Shown here piece by piece: positions 19,160-28,658 of a stretch of DNA of 64,000 nucleotides. The notes beneath the pieces are model-generated. The model saw only the letters and a list, made by a program, of their open reading frames with translations. It ran no database searches and was not told where the DNA came from. Source of the stretch: Tritrichomonas musculus. Its lineage: Eukaryota > Parabasalia > Tritrichomonadida > Tritrichomonadidae. Each line of letters begins with the position of its first letter. Positions within the stretch are counted from its first letter, which is position 1. The stretch lies in assembly GCA_039105265.1 (NCBI GenBank), contig JAPFFF010000004.1, forward strand, positions 2,480,001-2,544,000, written 5' to 3'. Made by a program: the position numbers and the translations under genes.

Positions 19160-20683
19160 CTATAACATTTTAATGAACTGTACAAATACCGAAACTATAA
19201 TAACAAATGCGCATACCATCAAAAATTTGTTTGTTCGCTTTTCATTTGCAATTTTTCCTTTTAAGCAAAACAATTTTTCCTGTACTTTTATGTGTTCATT
19301 GAGTACATCATTTAAAGCTTCTCCTGTGGATTCAAGTTGCTTAGTAACTCTATTGTTTATAAGCGATAAATGATTTAAAATCATTGATAAAGATTTAACT
19401 CTTTCTTCACAATTTTCAATTCTTTCACGAAGAATTTCAGCAGAACTATTTGCAGTACCAATTGTTGATGCAATTGAGTTTGAAAGAAGGCATTCTTCAT
19501 TTTCGAGATTTGGCATTTCGTACAAATATTCGTTTAAGTTTGAATTAATAAATTTAACTCTTTTTCTTGATGGCATTAGTTTTGTTGGCAATTGAAATTC
19601 TTGAAAATCATTAGGATCGTGATTTTTGTTGTTTGAAAAATATATAGAATTTTGTTTGGAATCAAATCCAGCTGCTTTTATAAGTAAAGAGTCATCACGT
19701 AAAGCAGCATCAAAAAGGAGGGATCTTAGAGTTTTTGGTCCGCATCTTGTTTCATCAATTTTACGACGTTTATGAAATTGTTTTAATGCTAAAAAAAGTG
19801 GACTTCGACTATAATCACTCTCTTGTGAAATTCTCATTCCCAATCGTTCAAAAAGATTTCGAACTAATGAAAGATTTTCTTTTAAAAGTTTATATGATAC
19901 CGGAGTGAAAACTTGTGGGGATTGAAGACGATTTGGAAAGCATTTAGTATGATATCTTGCGATTGCATGCCGAATATTACCAAATGCAAATTTTATTGAA
20001 TAAATGCTATCTTCTAAGATGTTTTGGTCTTTTAATAGATCGTCTACATATTTATATGATTTGATTTCAGCAGGATCTGATGTTTCCATAAAGCCAAAAA
20101 ATTGCAAATAAGTAACAACGTTGGGAAAAATTTGAGAAAGAACATATTCATAATTGTCTTTCATTTCATACGATTGATTAAGATATTCTTCCATATTAGC
20201 CATCATTTGAGGATTATTAAATAATGACGATGTTAATGAAGGAACAATTCCAATATAATAAAATGCGCCAATTGCATGATACTGTTTCTCATTTTGGCTC
20301 CAATCTCCACTGCTGACTGGGATAACTTCACCTTGATTTAATAATTCTTTTTCAGGCATATAAACTATATTATCTTCAGAAACTTCTAAGCCATATGATG
20401 AAAAATTAGGCTTTCCCGATAGCACAACTTGATAAAATTTTACTTCTGATTCAGGAGACGGGATTGCAACGACTGTATATGGGCACGAAAAGTTGTCTAG
20501 TGAGTTGGTAAAAGCCCAAAGACTGTATCCACTTTTTACAACGAGCGAGCATTGTGATTTTTTTGAAAGAAGGAATGGCTTGGCGTAGAAAAATTGATTT
20601 CCTTCTTGAAATTCGGGGATATAATAATATTGATTTGACGTCGTAAAAATTTTGATTTTATTTTCATAGTATAAACTATACAA
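19160..20683 (-). CDS. Tail-anchored coiled-coil protein, about 507 aa, start uncertain
   Basis: The last 21 residues form one membrane span (FLMVCAFVIIVSVFVQFIKML) right at the C-terminus, preceded by a coiled coil of about 90 residues (EILRERIENCEERVKSLSMI...QEKLFCLKGKIANEK). This is the architecture of a tail-anchored protein inserted into ER, outer nuclear or mitochondrial-type membranes. The N-terminal 350 residues are globular and strand-rich, without a family I recognise. No ATG occurs in the first 108 codons of the open frame; the frame begins at a TTG (20683) and is open some 90 bp further upstream without ATG. A short upstream exon or a non-ATG start is implied. An ATG (MSTKDIFIISKRRRKDK then stop) lies upstream in another frame near 20830 and could begin a first exon. 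Confidence 0.7.
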   Translation of the reverse strand: MYSLYYENKIKIFTTSNQYYYIPEFQEGNQFFYAKPFLLSKKSQCSLVVKSGYSLWAFTNSLDNFSCPYTVVAIPSPESEVKFYQVVLSGKPNFSSYGLEVSEDNIVYMPEKELLNQGEVIPVSSGDWSQNEKQYHAIGAFYYIGIVPSLTSSLFNNPQMMANMEEYLNQSYEMKDNYEYVLSQIFPNVVTYLQFFGFMETSDPAEIKSYKYVDDLLKDQNILEDSIYSIKFAFGNIRHAIARYHTKCFPNRLQSPQVFTPVSYKLLKENLSLVRNLFERLGMRISQESDYSRSPLFLALKQFHKRRKIDETRCGPKTLRSLLFDAALRDDSLLIKAAGFDSKQNSIYFSNNKNHDPNDFQEFQLPTKLMPSRKRVKFINSNLNEYLYEMPNLENEECLLSNSIASTIGTANSSAEILRERIENCEERVKSLSMILNHLSLINNRVTKQLESTGEALNDVLNEHIKVQEKLFCLKGKIANEKRTNKFLMVCAFVIIVSVFVQFIKML

Positions 20684-20965
20684 ATAATAATCATTAATTT
20701 GTTTTAATGTTTTGAATTCTTTGAATGAACATATTCAAAAAATAGAAATCGTTTTGATCGTTAAAAAAAAATTTACTATTTATCTTTTCTTCTTCTTTTT
20801 GAAATTATAAAAATATCCTTTGTACTCATATTCTCATAATGATGGTATATAAATATGTAATCTGTTTTGAAAATAAGAAATTGATTGGTTAAAATATTAT
20901 GCAAAGTTATTGTTTAATTACAAACAAAATAAAAAACAAATAATCCAACAATATAAAATTTTCAA

Positions 20966-22975
20966 TTAGGAAGTAACAGGCAGATCCATAAGCTGATGAC
21001 CAATATCATCAATTGTATTATCAAGTTCTCCCAATTGTTGATTTTCTTCGTTTTCTTTACCTTCCTCTAAATCATTTTGGATTGGATCATCTTTATCATC
21101 AATTGAATTCATATTCGATATATTCATCTCATTTGATATTATATTTTCATTTTTTATTTCATCATTATTTTGATCTTGTTGTTGAATGAGATCATTAAAT
21201 TCTGATAGATCAATTCCATATGTTCTAGCCAATTCAAATAAGTCAGCATCAGGGTTATTCATCAAAGCTTTCTGGAATTTGTCAATCTGTTCTAATTCAA
21301 ATTGCTCTTTCTTTTTCAATTCCATTAATTCTTTAATTTGATCATCCTTTTGCTTCTTCTTAAATTCTGAAATTCTCTCAACCTTGTCCTGAGCTTTTTG
21401 AGCTCTCAACAATACTTCATATTGTTTCATCCTTTCCAATCTTTTCGCCTTATCTTCTCCAATCTTCTGTTTCAAGAAGGAATTAGACGCTCTTTCCTGA
21501 ATTCTTTGAATAGTCAGTTCGCGTATGCCATCAGCCCTTCTTTTGGCGCCTTCTTGTTTCTGTTGATAAATGGTCATATGATCGTTTCTAAATTTTTCTT
21601 CTTTTTCCTTCTTTGTTTGGAGTGCTGAAATACTCCTCTGTAGCATTTTATTATTTGCTTCTGTATAGCGTATTTTCCTTAATAAAGAAATGTTTTTTAT
21701 ATTCTCTTCCGCTTTGAGTTGTTTTTGGCAAATTTCTCTTTTTTTAACTTCAACGATTTCGGCGCTTTTTGAGAGGTTTCTTTGACGGGCAGCTTCAATT
21801 TTTTGTTGTTCAATAATTCTTCTTTTGGCGACTTCATTCAATCTAATCATTTGGCCATTTTTAACCAACGTTTGAGCTGTTTCTGTTTGCTTCTTTAATC
21901 TTTCTTCGTTTTCAATTCTTTTCTGTTCTTCTCGTTGTTTTAAAACTTGCATTTTTGTCTCAATTTTCTTATCGTTTTCGCGAGCTTTTTCTTGCATATT
22001 GGATAAAATTTGTGCTCGTTTTTTATCAATTAAATTTTGACGATTTTGGACAAATTGAAGTTTTGTTTCTGCTTTTTCTTTCTCTTCAATTTGTCGCTGT
22101 AATTGTTGTGAACGTATCTGTTGGAGTTTTTGGTTGCGTTGCTGTTGTAATTGTTGTTTTTTAACATCGTTGACTCGTTGATATTTATCTTGAAAAGTTT
22201 TTCGTCGTTCTTCATCTTGTGCGATTTTCTCAAGTTGATTTTGAGCGATTTCTTGTCTTTTTTCTAATTGTTGACGTGCTCTTTCAGATAAAAGTCGATT
22301 TTTCTCTTCTTCTTGATCTTTTTTGCGTTGTATCTCTTGTTGGCGACGCTCCTTTGTCAGATCAATTCGATGTTGAATATTTATATCTTCCATTGCAATT
22401 AATTTTCTCTGTTGCTGCTCTTTGATTATATTTAAGAGTTGGGTCTTCTTAAGTTTTTCAAATCTATTTTTATGAGCTTCAAGTGAATTGTTGCAAAGAT
22501 GATGATTATCAGTTTGAGTTGAAGTAGATGTAGATCTTGTAGTTTTTTTATCATCATTATCATGATTTGTATTTTGTTCATTTATAATTTTTTGGCGCTC
22601 TTCTTTGATATTTTCGATGGTATCTACTCTCCTCTTTTCAAGTTCAGCTGCAACTTTATTTTGCATTTCAGGAGTTCCTGGAATTTTTGAAATCGAATCT
22701 TTCGAAAGCTTAACTAAATCCTCTGGTTCAACACCTAGACGTAGCATTGCCAAGCAACTTTCTTGCTCATTAATTTTTGGTATGGAAATAATTTTCTGAG
22801 GATCAAGATCAATAATAGATATAATGCGAGGAGCTTTTGTTTGAGATAACGATGATTTCGATCGCTGATTTTGATGATCTTGAGTAGGCTCAACATCATT
22901 TTCTACAGTTAAATCTGGTGAATCTGTTGATGATTGAGTTGGCGGATCGGCAAGTTCCTCGGTTGCCGCCGCCAT
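20966..22975 (-). CDS. Large charged coiled-coil protein, 669 aa
   Basis: A 669-residue protein, about residues 105-600 of which form an almost continuous coiled coil rich in K, R, E and Q (for example EERQKIINEQN, QRKKDQEEEKNRLLSERARQQLEKR). The N-terminal 100 residues are acidic and Ser/Thr-rich, and a small helical segment CLAMLRLGVEPEDLVKLSKD precedes the coil. The tail is acidic and disordered. This is the profile of a structural or cytoskeletal (for example axonemal or basal-body) filament protein, but I recognise no specific family. The ATG is embedded in GCCGCCGCCATGG, a strong initiation context and a strikingly GC-rich island here. Only 42 bp separate the ATG from the edge of a foldback element. 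Confidence 0.8.
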   Translation of the reverse strand: MAAATEELADPPTQSSTDSPDLTVENDVEPTQDHQNQRSKSSLSQTKAPRIISIIDLDPQKIISIPKINEQESCLAMLRLGVEPEDLVKLSKDSISKIPGTPEMQNKVAAELEKRRVDTIENIKEERQKIINEQNTNHDNDDKKTTRSTSTSTQTDNHHLCNNSLEAHKNRFEKLKKTQLLNIIKEQQQRKLIAMEDINIQHRIDLTKERRQQEIQRKKDQEEEKNRLLSERARQQLEKRQEIAQNQLEKIAQDEERRKTFQDKYQRVNDVKKQQLQQQRNQKLQQIRSQQLQRQIEEKEKAETKLQFVQNRQNLIDKKRAQILSNMQEKARENDKKIETKMQVLKQREEQKRIENEERLKKQTETAQTLVKNGQMIRLNEVAKRRIIEQQKIEAARQRNLSKSAEIVEVKKREICQKQLKAEENIKNISLLRKIRYTEANNKMLQRSISALQTKKEKEEKFRNDHMTIYQQKQEGAKRRADGIRELTIQRIQERASNSFLKQKIGEDKAKRLERMKQYEVLLRAQKAQDKVERISEFKKKQKDDQIKELMELKKKEQFELEQIDKFQKALMNNPDADLFELARTYGIDLSEFNDLIQQQDQNNDEIKNENIISNEMNISNMNSIDDKDDPIQNDLEEGKENEENQQLGELDNTIDDIGHQLMDLPVTS

Positions 22976-23017
22976 GGATTTAAAATGATTTTGAAAATAA
23001 CGAACATTATTGAATTA

Positions 23018-24646
23018 ACGTATTTCCAGAAATGCGCAAAAAATATACATTTTTACAGAAATGCGTAAAAAATAAACGTTCGTTTTTTGTAAATGTTTTA
23101 TTGTTTTTTAATTTTTCAAAATGCCTATTTATTTTCAATTGTTTTAATTATGATACTTAATAAATACATGCTCATATGAAATACATTAACCATTTATTTC
23201 ACTGATTGATGTTCTTTATACGGAAAAACAAGAAATTTTTATTTTTATTTTTTTTATAATAATTTTGACAAAATTTATTATCGCTCTGACTGATAAGCTT
23301 TAAAGTTGTATAATATGATTTTATGAGGTTTAACTATTATTTATTAAAGAGTTGAGTTAGGGTCTTAAATGACGCATTGAAAAAAAAGAAAAACAAATAT
23401 TACTGTTTGTTCATGAAGGATTATTAAAGTAAATCGTTTTTAAATCATTCCAACTTTTTAAACAATGTGTAAACAATTGTTTTGCTAATCAACTAGATTA
23501 AATTCTTAGAGTGTCAAGAAAAATTATGATGATCATTTATCCGAATGATCATTTTTTTTCCATGCATTTATTAAATTCAAGCATAATAATTTAAATCAGC
23601 AACGAGTATTAAATAAATATTTATTAGCTATTTTTAATTGGAATATCAAGAAAAGCATAAATTCCAAAAAAATGACTAAAAATTCTTTAAAATTAAAAAA
23701 AATATAATTATATTTGTTTATTAGGACCTTTATTGGCAATAAATGTATAATACTCAATGCAATTAAAATATTAATTATGGCGTTTTGTTTAAGTAATGGT
23801 TCAATAATGATTTTTACTGATTTTAATAGTTGACTTTTTGAATACTATTGAATTTTTTATTTATATAGAAAAAACTTCATTTATGATGCGTTACAATGTT
23901 TTTACCTTTCTCAAATTTATTTTTTCGTGATATATTTTAGAATATAAAATTTGATATTATATATTTTTCACAATATTACAAAAATTTTAAAATGATCAAT
24001 AATTGTCGTAGTTATATTTATTTTCAGAAAAAATACAATATATATTTGATTTAATTACCTGATTATTGATCGAATTATTATGCTTGAATTTAATAAATGC
24101 ATGGAAAAAAAATGATCATTCGGATAAATGATCATCATAATTTTTCTTGACACTCTAAGAATTTAATCTAGTTGATTAGCAAAACAATTGTTTACACATT
24201 GTTTAAAAAGTTGGAATGATTTAAAAACGATTTACTTTAATAATCCTTCATGAACAAACAGTAATATTTGTTTTTCTTTTTTTTCAATGCGTCATTTAAG
24301 ACCCTAACTCAACTCTTTAATAAATAATAGTTAAACCTCATAAAATCATATTATACAACTTTAAAGCTTATCAGTCAGAGCGATAATAAATTTTGTCAAA
24401 ATTATTATAAAAAAAATAAAAATAAAAATTTCTTGTTTTTCCGTATAAAGAACATCAATCAGTGAAATAAATGGTTAATGTATTTCATATGAGCATGTAT
24501 TTATTAAGTATCATAATTAAAACAATTGAAAATAAATAGGCATTTTGAAAAATTAAAAAACAATAAAACATTTACAAAAAACGAACGTTTATTTTTTACG
24601 CATTTCTGTAAAAATGTATATTTTTTGCGCATTTCTGGAAATACGT
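23018..24646. mobile_element. Foldback (MITE-like) DNA element with perfect 574-bp inverted arms
   Basis: The left arm (23018-23591) and right arm (24073-24646) are reverse complements of equal length, with no difference that I could find by reading, separated by a 481-bp AT-rich spacer with no gene. The ends are ACGTATTTCCAGAAATGCG / CGCATTTCTGGAAATACGT and are flanked by TA on both sides (23016-17 and 24647-48), the target duplication of Tc1/mariner-type transposases. Inside each end a sub-terminal copy (AGAAATGCGYAAAAAATA) occurs twice. No transposase is encoded, so it must have been moved by one supplied elsewhere. The arm identity says the insertion, or an arm-homogenising event, is recent. 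It sits directly against the 5' end of the coiled-coil gene. Confidence 0.9.
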
Positions 24647-24686
24647 TATATCAAAAAAAAAAAGTAACCATTTTAATTTAATTGGA

Positions 24687-24805
24687 CATCATTTGATTGT
24701 TTTAGGGATTACAAAAACTTTTACTCCACAAGAAATTATGAAAACATATCATAATTCTGCAATGAAAACCATCCTGATAAGCATGAATATCTAATCTCCA
24801 ATTTT
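24687..24805 (+). pseudogene. DnaJ J-domain relic
   Basis: About 40 codons read VLGITKTFTPQEIMKTYHNS followed by AMK and, after a one-base frame change near 24768, NHPDKHEYL. This is helix II, the HPD loop and the start of helix III of a J-domain, the part of Hsp40 proteins that stimulates the Hsp70 ATPase. The rest of the gene is absent on both sides: upstream the foldback element ends about 40 bp away, downstream only AT-rich DNA follows. It is a dead fragment. Confidence 0.75.
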
Positions 24806-25086
24806 TATAATTAATAATTCTTTTTTTATATATAAAAATGATCCATCAAATGATACAAATGTTATCAGTTTTACCTGTATAAAAGTTAAAAGATAAAAAG
24901 ATCGTTATTCAAAATCAGAATTAAAAATAATAACAATTAGCTTTAATTAATCAAAAATAGAAAGCACAACCTGATTAATTAAAATAAGAAAGCATAATTT
25001 GATTAATTAAAATAAGTAAGCACAAGTTGATTAATTAAAGAGTATATTTATATACATGTTAAAAAATCTAATATATACGTATTATA
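24806..25086. other. AT-rich spacer with short imperfect tandem copies
   Basis: Between 24940 and 25045 the phrase (G/A)ATTAATTAAA(A)TAAG(A/T)AAGCACAA is repeated about four times with small changes. No gene is seen. The 3' end of the glycosyltransferase gene lies just right of it. Confidence 0.5.
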
Positions 25087-26778
25087 TCATTTCCTAGCAT
25101 TCTCTCTATTTCTTTTTAAAATATCAATAATTTGAAGCCAAGTTGAATTAAAAGTATCCAACTCCACTTGAAATTTTCTATCTTTCAAAATATCATTACA
25201 TTCAATACTATTGCAGTGAGACTCCTTCATTGAACAAAACTTATATTTCAATTTTATATTATCAGGAATCTCGGGTAAAATCCTCCCTGTATTCATCACG
25301 CTGAAATATTTGACGCCAGCAACTTTTGCAGCAACCTGATACCAATCGCGGCACCAATATTTATATGGCAAAATTTCAAAGAGCACCGAAGTGAAATTTT
25401 TGTTTGAACGAGGAAGCCATAAAGTGTGAGTCAATCCGCTTCCATGGAGGCCAATTATTACAGATGCATCAGAAACGGCTTCAATTTGTTTTTTAGCTCT
25501 TAATTGATGAAAAGTGACACTTTTGATGTTGCAAAAAGTGCAAGTTGATTTCATTAAATTGAGAACTTCGTCTGAATTCGTTATATCTCTATTTGAATTC
25601 TGGCGAGAAACATAAATTACAGAAGGATTTTCATGATTTATCTTTTTATCTTCAATGCCAAATCCTTTTAAAACTACATTTCTTAAGCCGATAGAAATGT
25701 TTTCATTGAAATTATATTTGAATGTCGCCATTTCAGAAATTCTTCGATATTTGGTCGGATTCTTCTCAAATTTCGGAAGTCCAACAATGGCCCTCTCAAA
25801 AAGAAGATCCCTTCTATCATCCTTAATGTTACGAATAGGATTTTTTGAAAAAGTTTGAATGAACTCCAACAAAATTGAATACTGACTGTCTCGTAGAAGA
25901 ATCGTTCGATTCGAATCTGTTGAAAAGTTTCCTTCTATTTTGGTAATGGCCCAATACAATGGAATCATGAAGTCAAATAAGATATGCCACATCATCATTG
26001 AATTATGAAACCGTCCAACTATATAAGTAATATGATTGAAAATCTTTGAAAATTTAATGGATGGGTCTGGTCGTGTAATCATCGGTTCATCGTATAAGCG
26101 GTCTTCTATTATATCAAAGGGAGGTGCACGGCATCCTATTGATAAAAAAGGTGAAGGAAATCGATAGTAAGCATAAGTGAAAAAAAGTAAACGTGTCTGA
26201 ATATATGCAACATATCGCATGTCACACCATCGTGTTAATGAACTATTGCCAAAGCATTGAAGATGTGATGTGTTTTCATTGGAATATAAAATATCATTAA
26301 AATTAGTAAGATTGAATGTTATTTTATACGTTTTAATCGCTTTTTTGATGTTTTCTTTATGTGATATCCGTTGTTGGTTTTGTAAAAAAAATGAAATTTG
26401 GCATGTGTAATTTTGGATAAACGGAAGATCATAGAAAATAAAATATTCTGCTTCAGATTTGGACTTAATTAATGAAATACTCTCATAATTAAGAATCAAA
26501 GATTGGCCAAAGGCTTCAGAAAATATAATTGAATGATAAAATAAGTATCTAACTTGGTCAAATGCAATTTGGTGTTCAAATAGAATCAAAAGTGAGTTTT
26601 TGTCCGATGATATTTTCTGTATTTTTCTAATAATATTAAAAATTTCATATTCCGAGATCTGATTTTTTCGAAAGTTGAAGAAAAAGCAATAAATGATGAT
26701 AAGGGAAACTAGTGAAATTGTAATTATGTGGATAATGTTCTTATGTATTTTTTTCTTAAGAGTTTTATAAACTCTCAT
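25087..26778 (-). CDS. GT61-type (EOGT/xylosyltransferase-like) glycosyltransferase, 563 aa
   Basis: Type II membrane layout: a short basic cytosolic head (MRVYKTLKKKIHKN), one span at about residues 17-36 (ITISLVSLIIIYCFFF), then a lumenal domain with several N-glycosylation sites. The C-terminal half shows the GT61/DUF563 signature: IYVSRQNSNRDITN, ASVIIGLHGSGLTHTLWLP and VLFEILPYKYWCRDWYQVA, where the G-x-H-G-x-G segment forms the nucleotide-sugar site. It should transfer a sugar (GlcNAc, xylose or arabinose are used by relatives) to proteins or glycans in the ER/Golgi. The ATG start is secure because it precedes the membrane anchor. Confidence 0.8.
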   Translation of the reverse strand: MRVYKTLKKKIHKNIIHIITISLVSLIIIYCFFFNFRKNQISEYEIFNIIRKIQKISSDKNSLLILFEHQIAFDQVRYLFYHSIIFSEAFGQSLILNYESISLIKSKSEAEYFIFYDLPFIQNYTCQISFFLQNQQRISHKENIKKAIKTYKITFNLTNFNDILYSNENTSHLQCFGNSSLTRWCDMRYVAYIQTRLLFFTYAYYRFPSPFLSIGCRAPPFDIIEDRLYDEPMITRPDPSIKFSKIFNHITYIVGRFHNSMMMWHILFDFMIPLYWAITKIEGNFSTDSNRTILLRDSQYSILLEFIQTFSKNPIRNIKDDRRDLLFERAIVGLPKFEKNPTKYRRISEMATFKYNFNENISIGLRNVVLKGFGIEDKKINHENPSVIYVSRQNSNRDITNSDEVLNLMKSTCTFCNIKSVTFHQLRAKKQIEAVSDASVIIGLHGSGLTHTLWLPRSNKNFTSVLFEILPYKYWCRDWYQVAAKVAGVKYFSVMNTGRILPEIPDNIKLKYKFCSMKESHCNSIECNDILKDRKFQVELDTFNSTWLQIIDILKRNRENARK

Positions 26779-27088
26779 TTTCTACATTCTTTATTAAAAT
26801 CTATAAATGAAAAATAGGGGTGTAATTTGGTATTTGGTGGTAATCTATTATAATAAAAAAAAAGAAAGCATTTGGATTCTTTCACTTTAAGTACATATTA
26901 TTAAACAATAAGTACAAACTGTTTTACAAAAGGCAGATATTGAATACTTAGAAGATAAGATCGATTTTAAAATTTTACTGTTTGATATAAAAAAAATGAA
27001 ATTAAAACGATCCCATAGATATAAAAACATTTTAAACAAAACATAGAAAAATAACATCAGTGAGATAATAAATATGAATAAGAATTAT
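26779..27088. other. AT-rich intergenic DNA
   Basis: About 0.3 kb between two minus-strand genes, with nothing beyond A/T tracts. It should hold the promoter of the glycosyltransferase gene. Confidence 0.4.
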
Positions 27089-27307
27089 TCACAAAATTTG
27101 ATTTGAATTAATTAATGGTTGATTAAACATTGATGCATCTACATTTGTTGTTGAATCGCTCCTTTTACGCGATAAGCATTTTTTTGAAATATTATTAAAA
27201 TTATCATAAAGACAACGATGAGTCATTGGAAAAATAAATAATGCAAATACACTAAAGATTGTGAAATAGCTTAAAATTGACGTGATTGCATTAGCTGATG
27301 ATCCCAT
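27089..27307 (-). CDS. Small one-span membrane protein, 72 aa, unknown
   Basis: An ATG-started frame with a 22-residue hydrophobic span near the N-terminus (ITSILSYFTIFSVFALFIFP), then a basic stretch KKCLSRKRSD and a polar tail SMFNQPLINSNQIL. The composition is protein-like rather than A/T noise. I recognise no family. It could be a real small membrane protein or the surviving end of a larger one. Confidence 0.4.
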   Translation of the reverse strand: MGSSANAITSILSYFTIFSVFALFIFPMTHRCLYDNFNNISKKCLSRKRSDSTTNVDASMFNQPLINSNQIL

Positions 27308-27479
27308 TATTATACTATATTTCTATTTTAATTTGTTAAAGAAATTAATGGCTTTTTCATAAAGTTTTTCAGAATTTTCCGTTAGTTTTCAAATTTGAAT
27401 GTTTCATTCAATTTAAATATATCAAGAAAGTTCATATCAGTCAAATTGAATGATATATATTATTAATATCTAAGTTTCC

Positions 27480-28070
27480 AAATTTATTGATATTATTAAT
27501 AACGGTTGGTGCATCTCTGTTTTCTCGCTTACCTATTGCTTTGCTTTCTTGTTTGTATTGTTGCAATAATCGTTGAACATCTTCATCAGTTGTTGGGGCT
27601 TCAAATGCTCTTCCTTTCTTGAAATGTGTTTCATTGAATGTATATTTATTATAGAAATTAACTTTTTTGGCAGGTTTCTTTGGTGCTGCTTTTTTTGATT
27701 AATTGTAATTTTGAAATGTAGCATCAAATACTATATTTTCATTAGTTTTATAAAGGAATGTTGTATCTTCATTTTCATTCATTTTAGTACGTGAAAAATT
27801 ATTAATAACATCATTAACCATTGGTTTGGTTGTTGGTGGTTTTATCAGTTATTTGGCATCATCACCTTTGATAGGTTGTTTATTAATGATTACGTCCAAC
27901 ATTCTGAAGAATGATGATATACAATTAATAATACTTCGTTCATTGTTTATATCAATATTTTTCTCGGTATTTTCTCTAATAATTTCTAGTGTTTGATGTA
28001 ATTTATCAACGTTTTCTTTGTGGCTCTTTGATGATTTATAACATTTTGGTGGTAGTTTGAGCCATGGTTA
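27480..28070 (-). pseudogene. Broken gene remnant, left side of the 20-kb insertion block
   Basis: On the minus strand this stretch reads as N/K-rich but protein-like sequence (for example PAKKVNFYNKYTFNETHFKK and TTDEDVQRLLQQYKQESKA), interrupted in a few places. It ends exactly at the inverted repeat that starts at 28071. A second same-strand remnant begins at the other edge of that block (47971). Family unknown; it may belong to the host or to an older mobile or virus-like element that the block entered. Confidence 0.45.
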
Positions 28071-28265
28071 TATACCCATATTTTACCCTTTATGTGTGAG
28101 TTTTTAGTTTTTGAGAAAAAAAGTTACATCCCTTTCTCAATTTTTTCCATGTTACATATCACATGTGATATCATTTTGGTGATATTTTTTTATAGGCATT
28201 CAAAACATGATCGTAAAATAAAAAACATCTCACTTTTTATTTTTTAGTTGCATTTTAGTAGTATA

Positions 28266-28307
28266 GTTAGCGGGTGCTACGCTCAATGAGCTCCGCACAC
28301 CCCTAAC
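28266..28307. repeat. Left terminal hairpin of the replicon-like element
   Basis: GTTAGCGGGTGC at 28266 pairs with GCACACCCCTAAC ending at 28307, around a loop region with CGCTCAATGAGC. The stem carries the terminal inverted repeat of the element. Hairpins at both termini are what one would expect at the ends of a linear self-priming replicon or of a rolling-circle element, but this is inference. Confidence 0.65.
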
Positions 28308-28658
28308 ACGGTGAAACACCCCCCTCTGATCAGTCATTTACGTAGTTCGACACCAAAATTCGTCAACGACTACGCTATTGATGTAAACTGACTCACTTTC
28401 GATTCATAAGACCCCTCGAATGGGCACTTGCGTAGGATCATCTGCGCAGTAGGTCTATTATTTTTGGTTTGTATCGTTAAGAGTCAATCATTAACGAACA
28501 ACATCACCAACGAACTTATCATAAATGTATATCACCAACAAATTACATAAACGATCCAGCTATTCTAAACCAATTTTAATTTAACTTTTTTATTCCTACT
28601 ACTGCATTAAACTAGCACAAGATCATCTCCGCATGTAACATTTTACTTTAAATGAAAC

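Noticed and set aside
21398-22799. Plus-strand hydrophobic frames opposite the 669-aa coiled-coil gene
   Set aside because: Antisense of K/E/Q-rich codons always looks hydrophobic (F/L/S); no start or domain.
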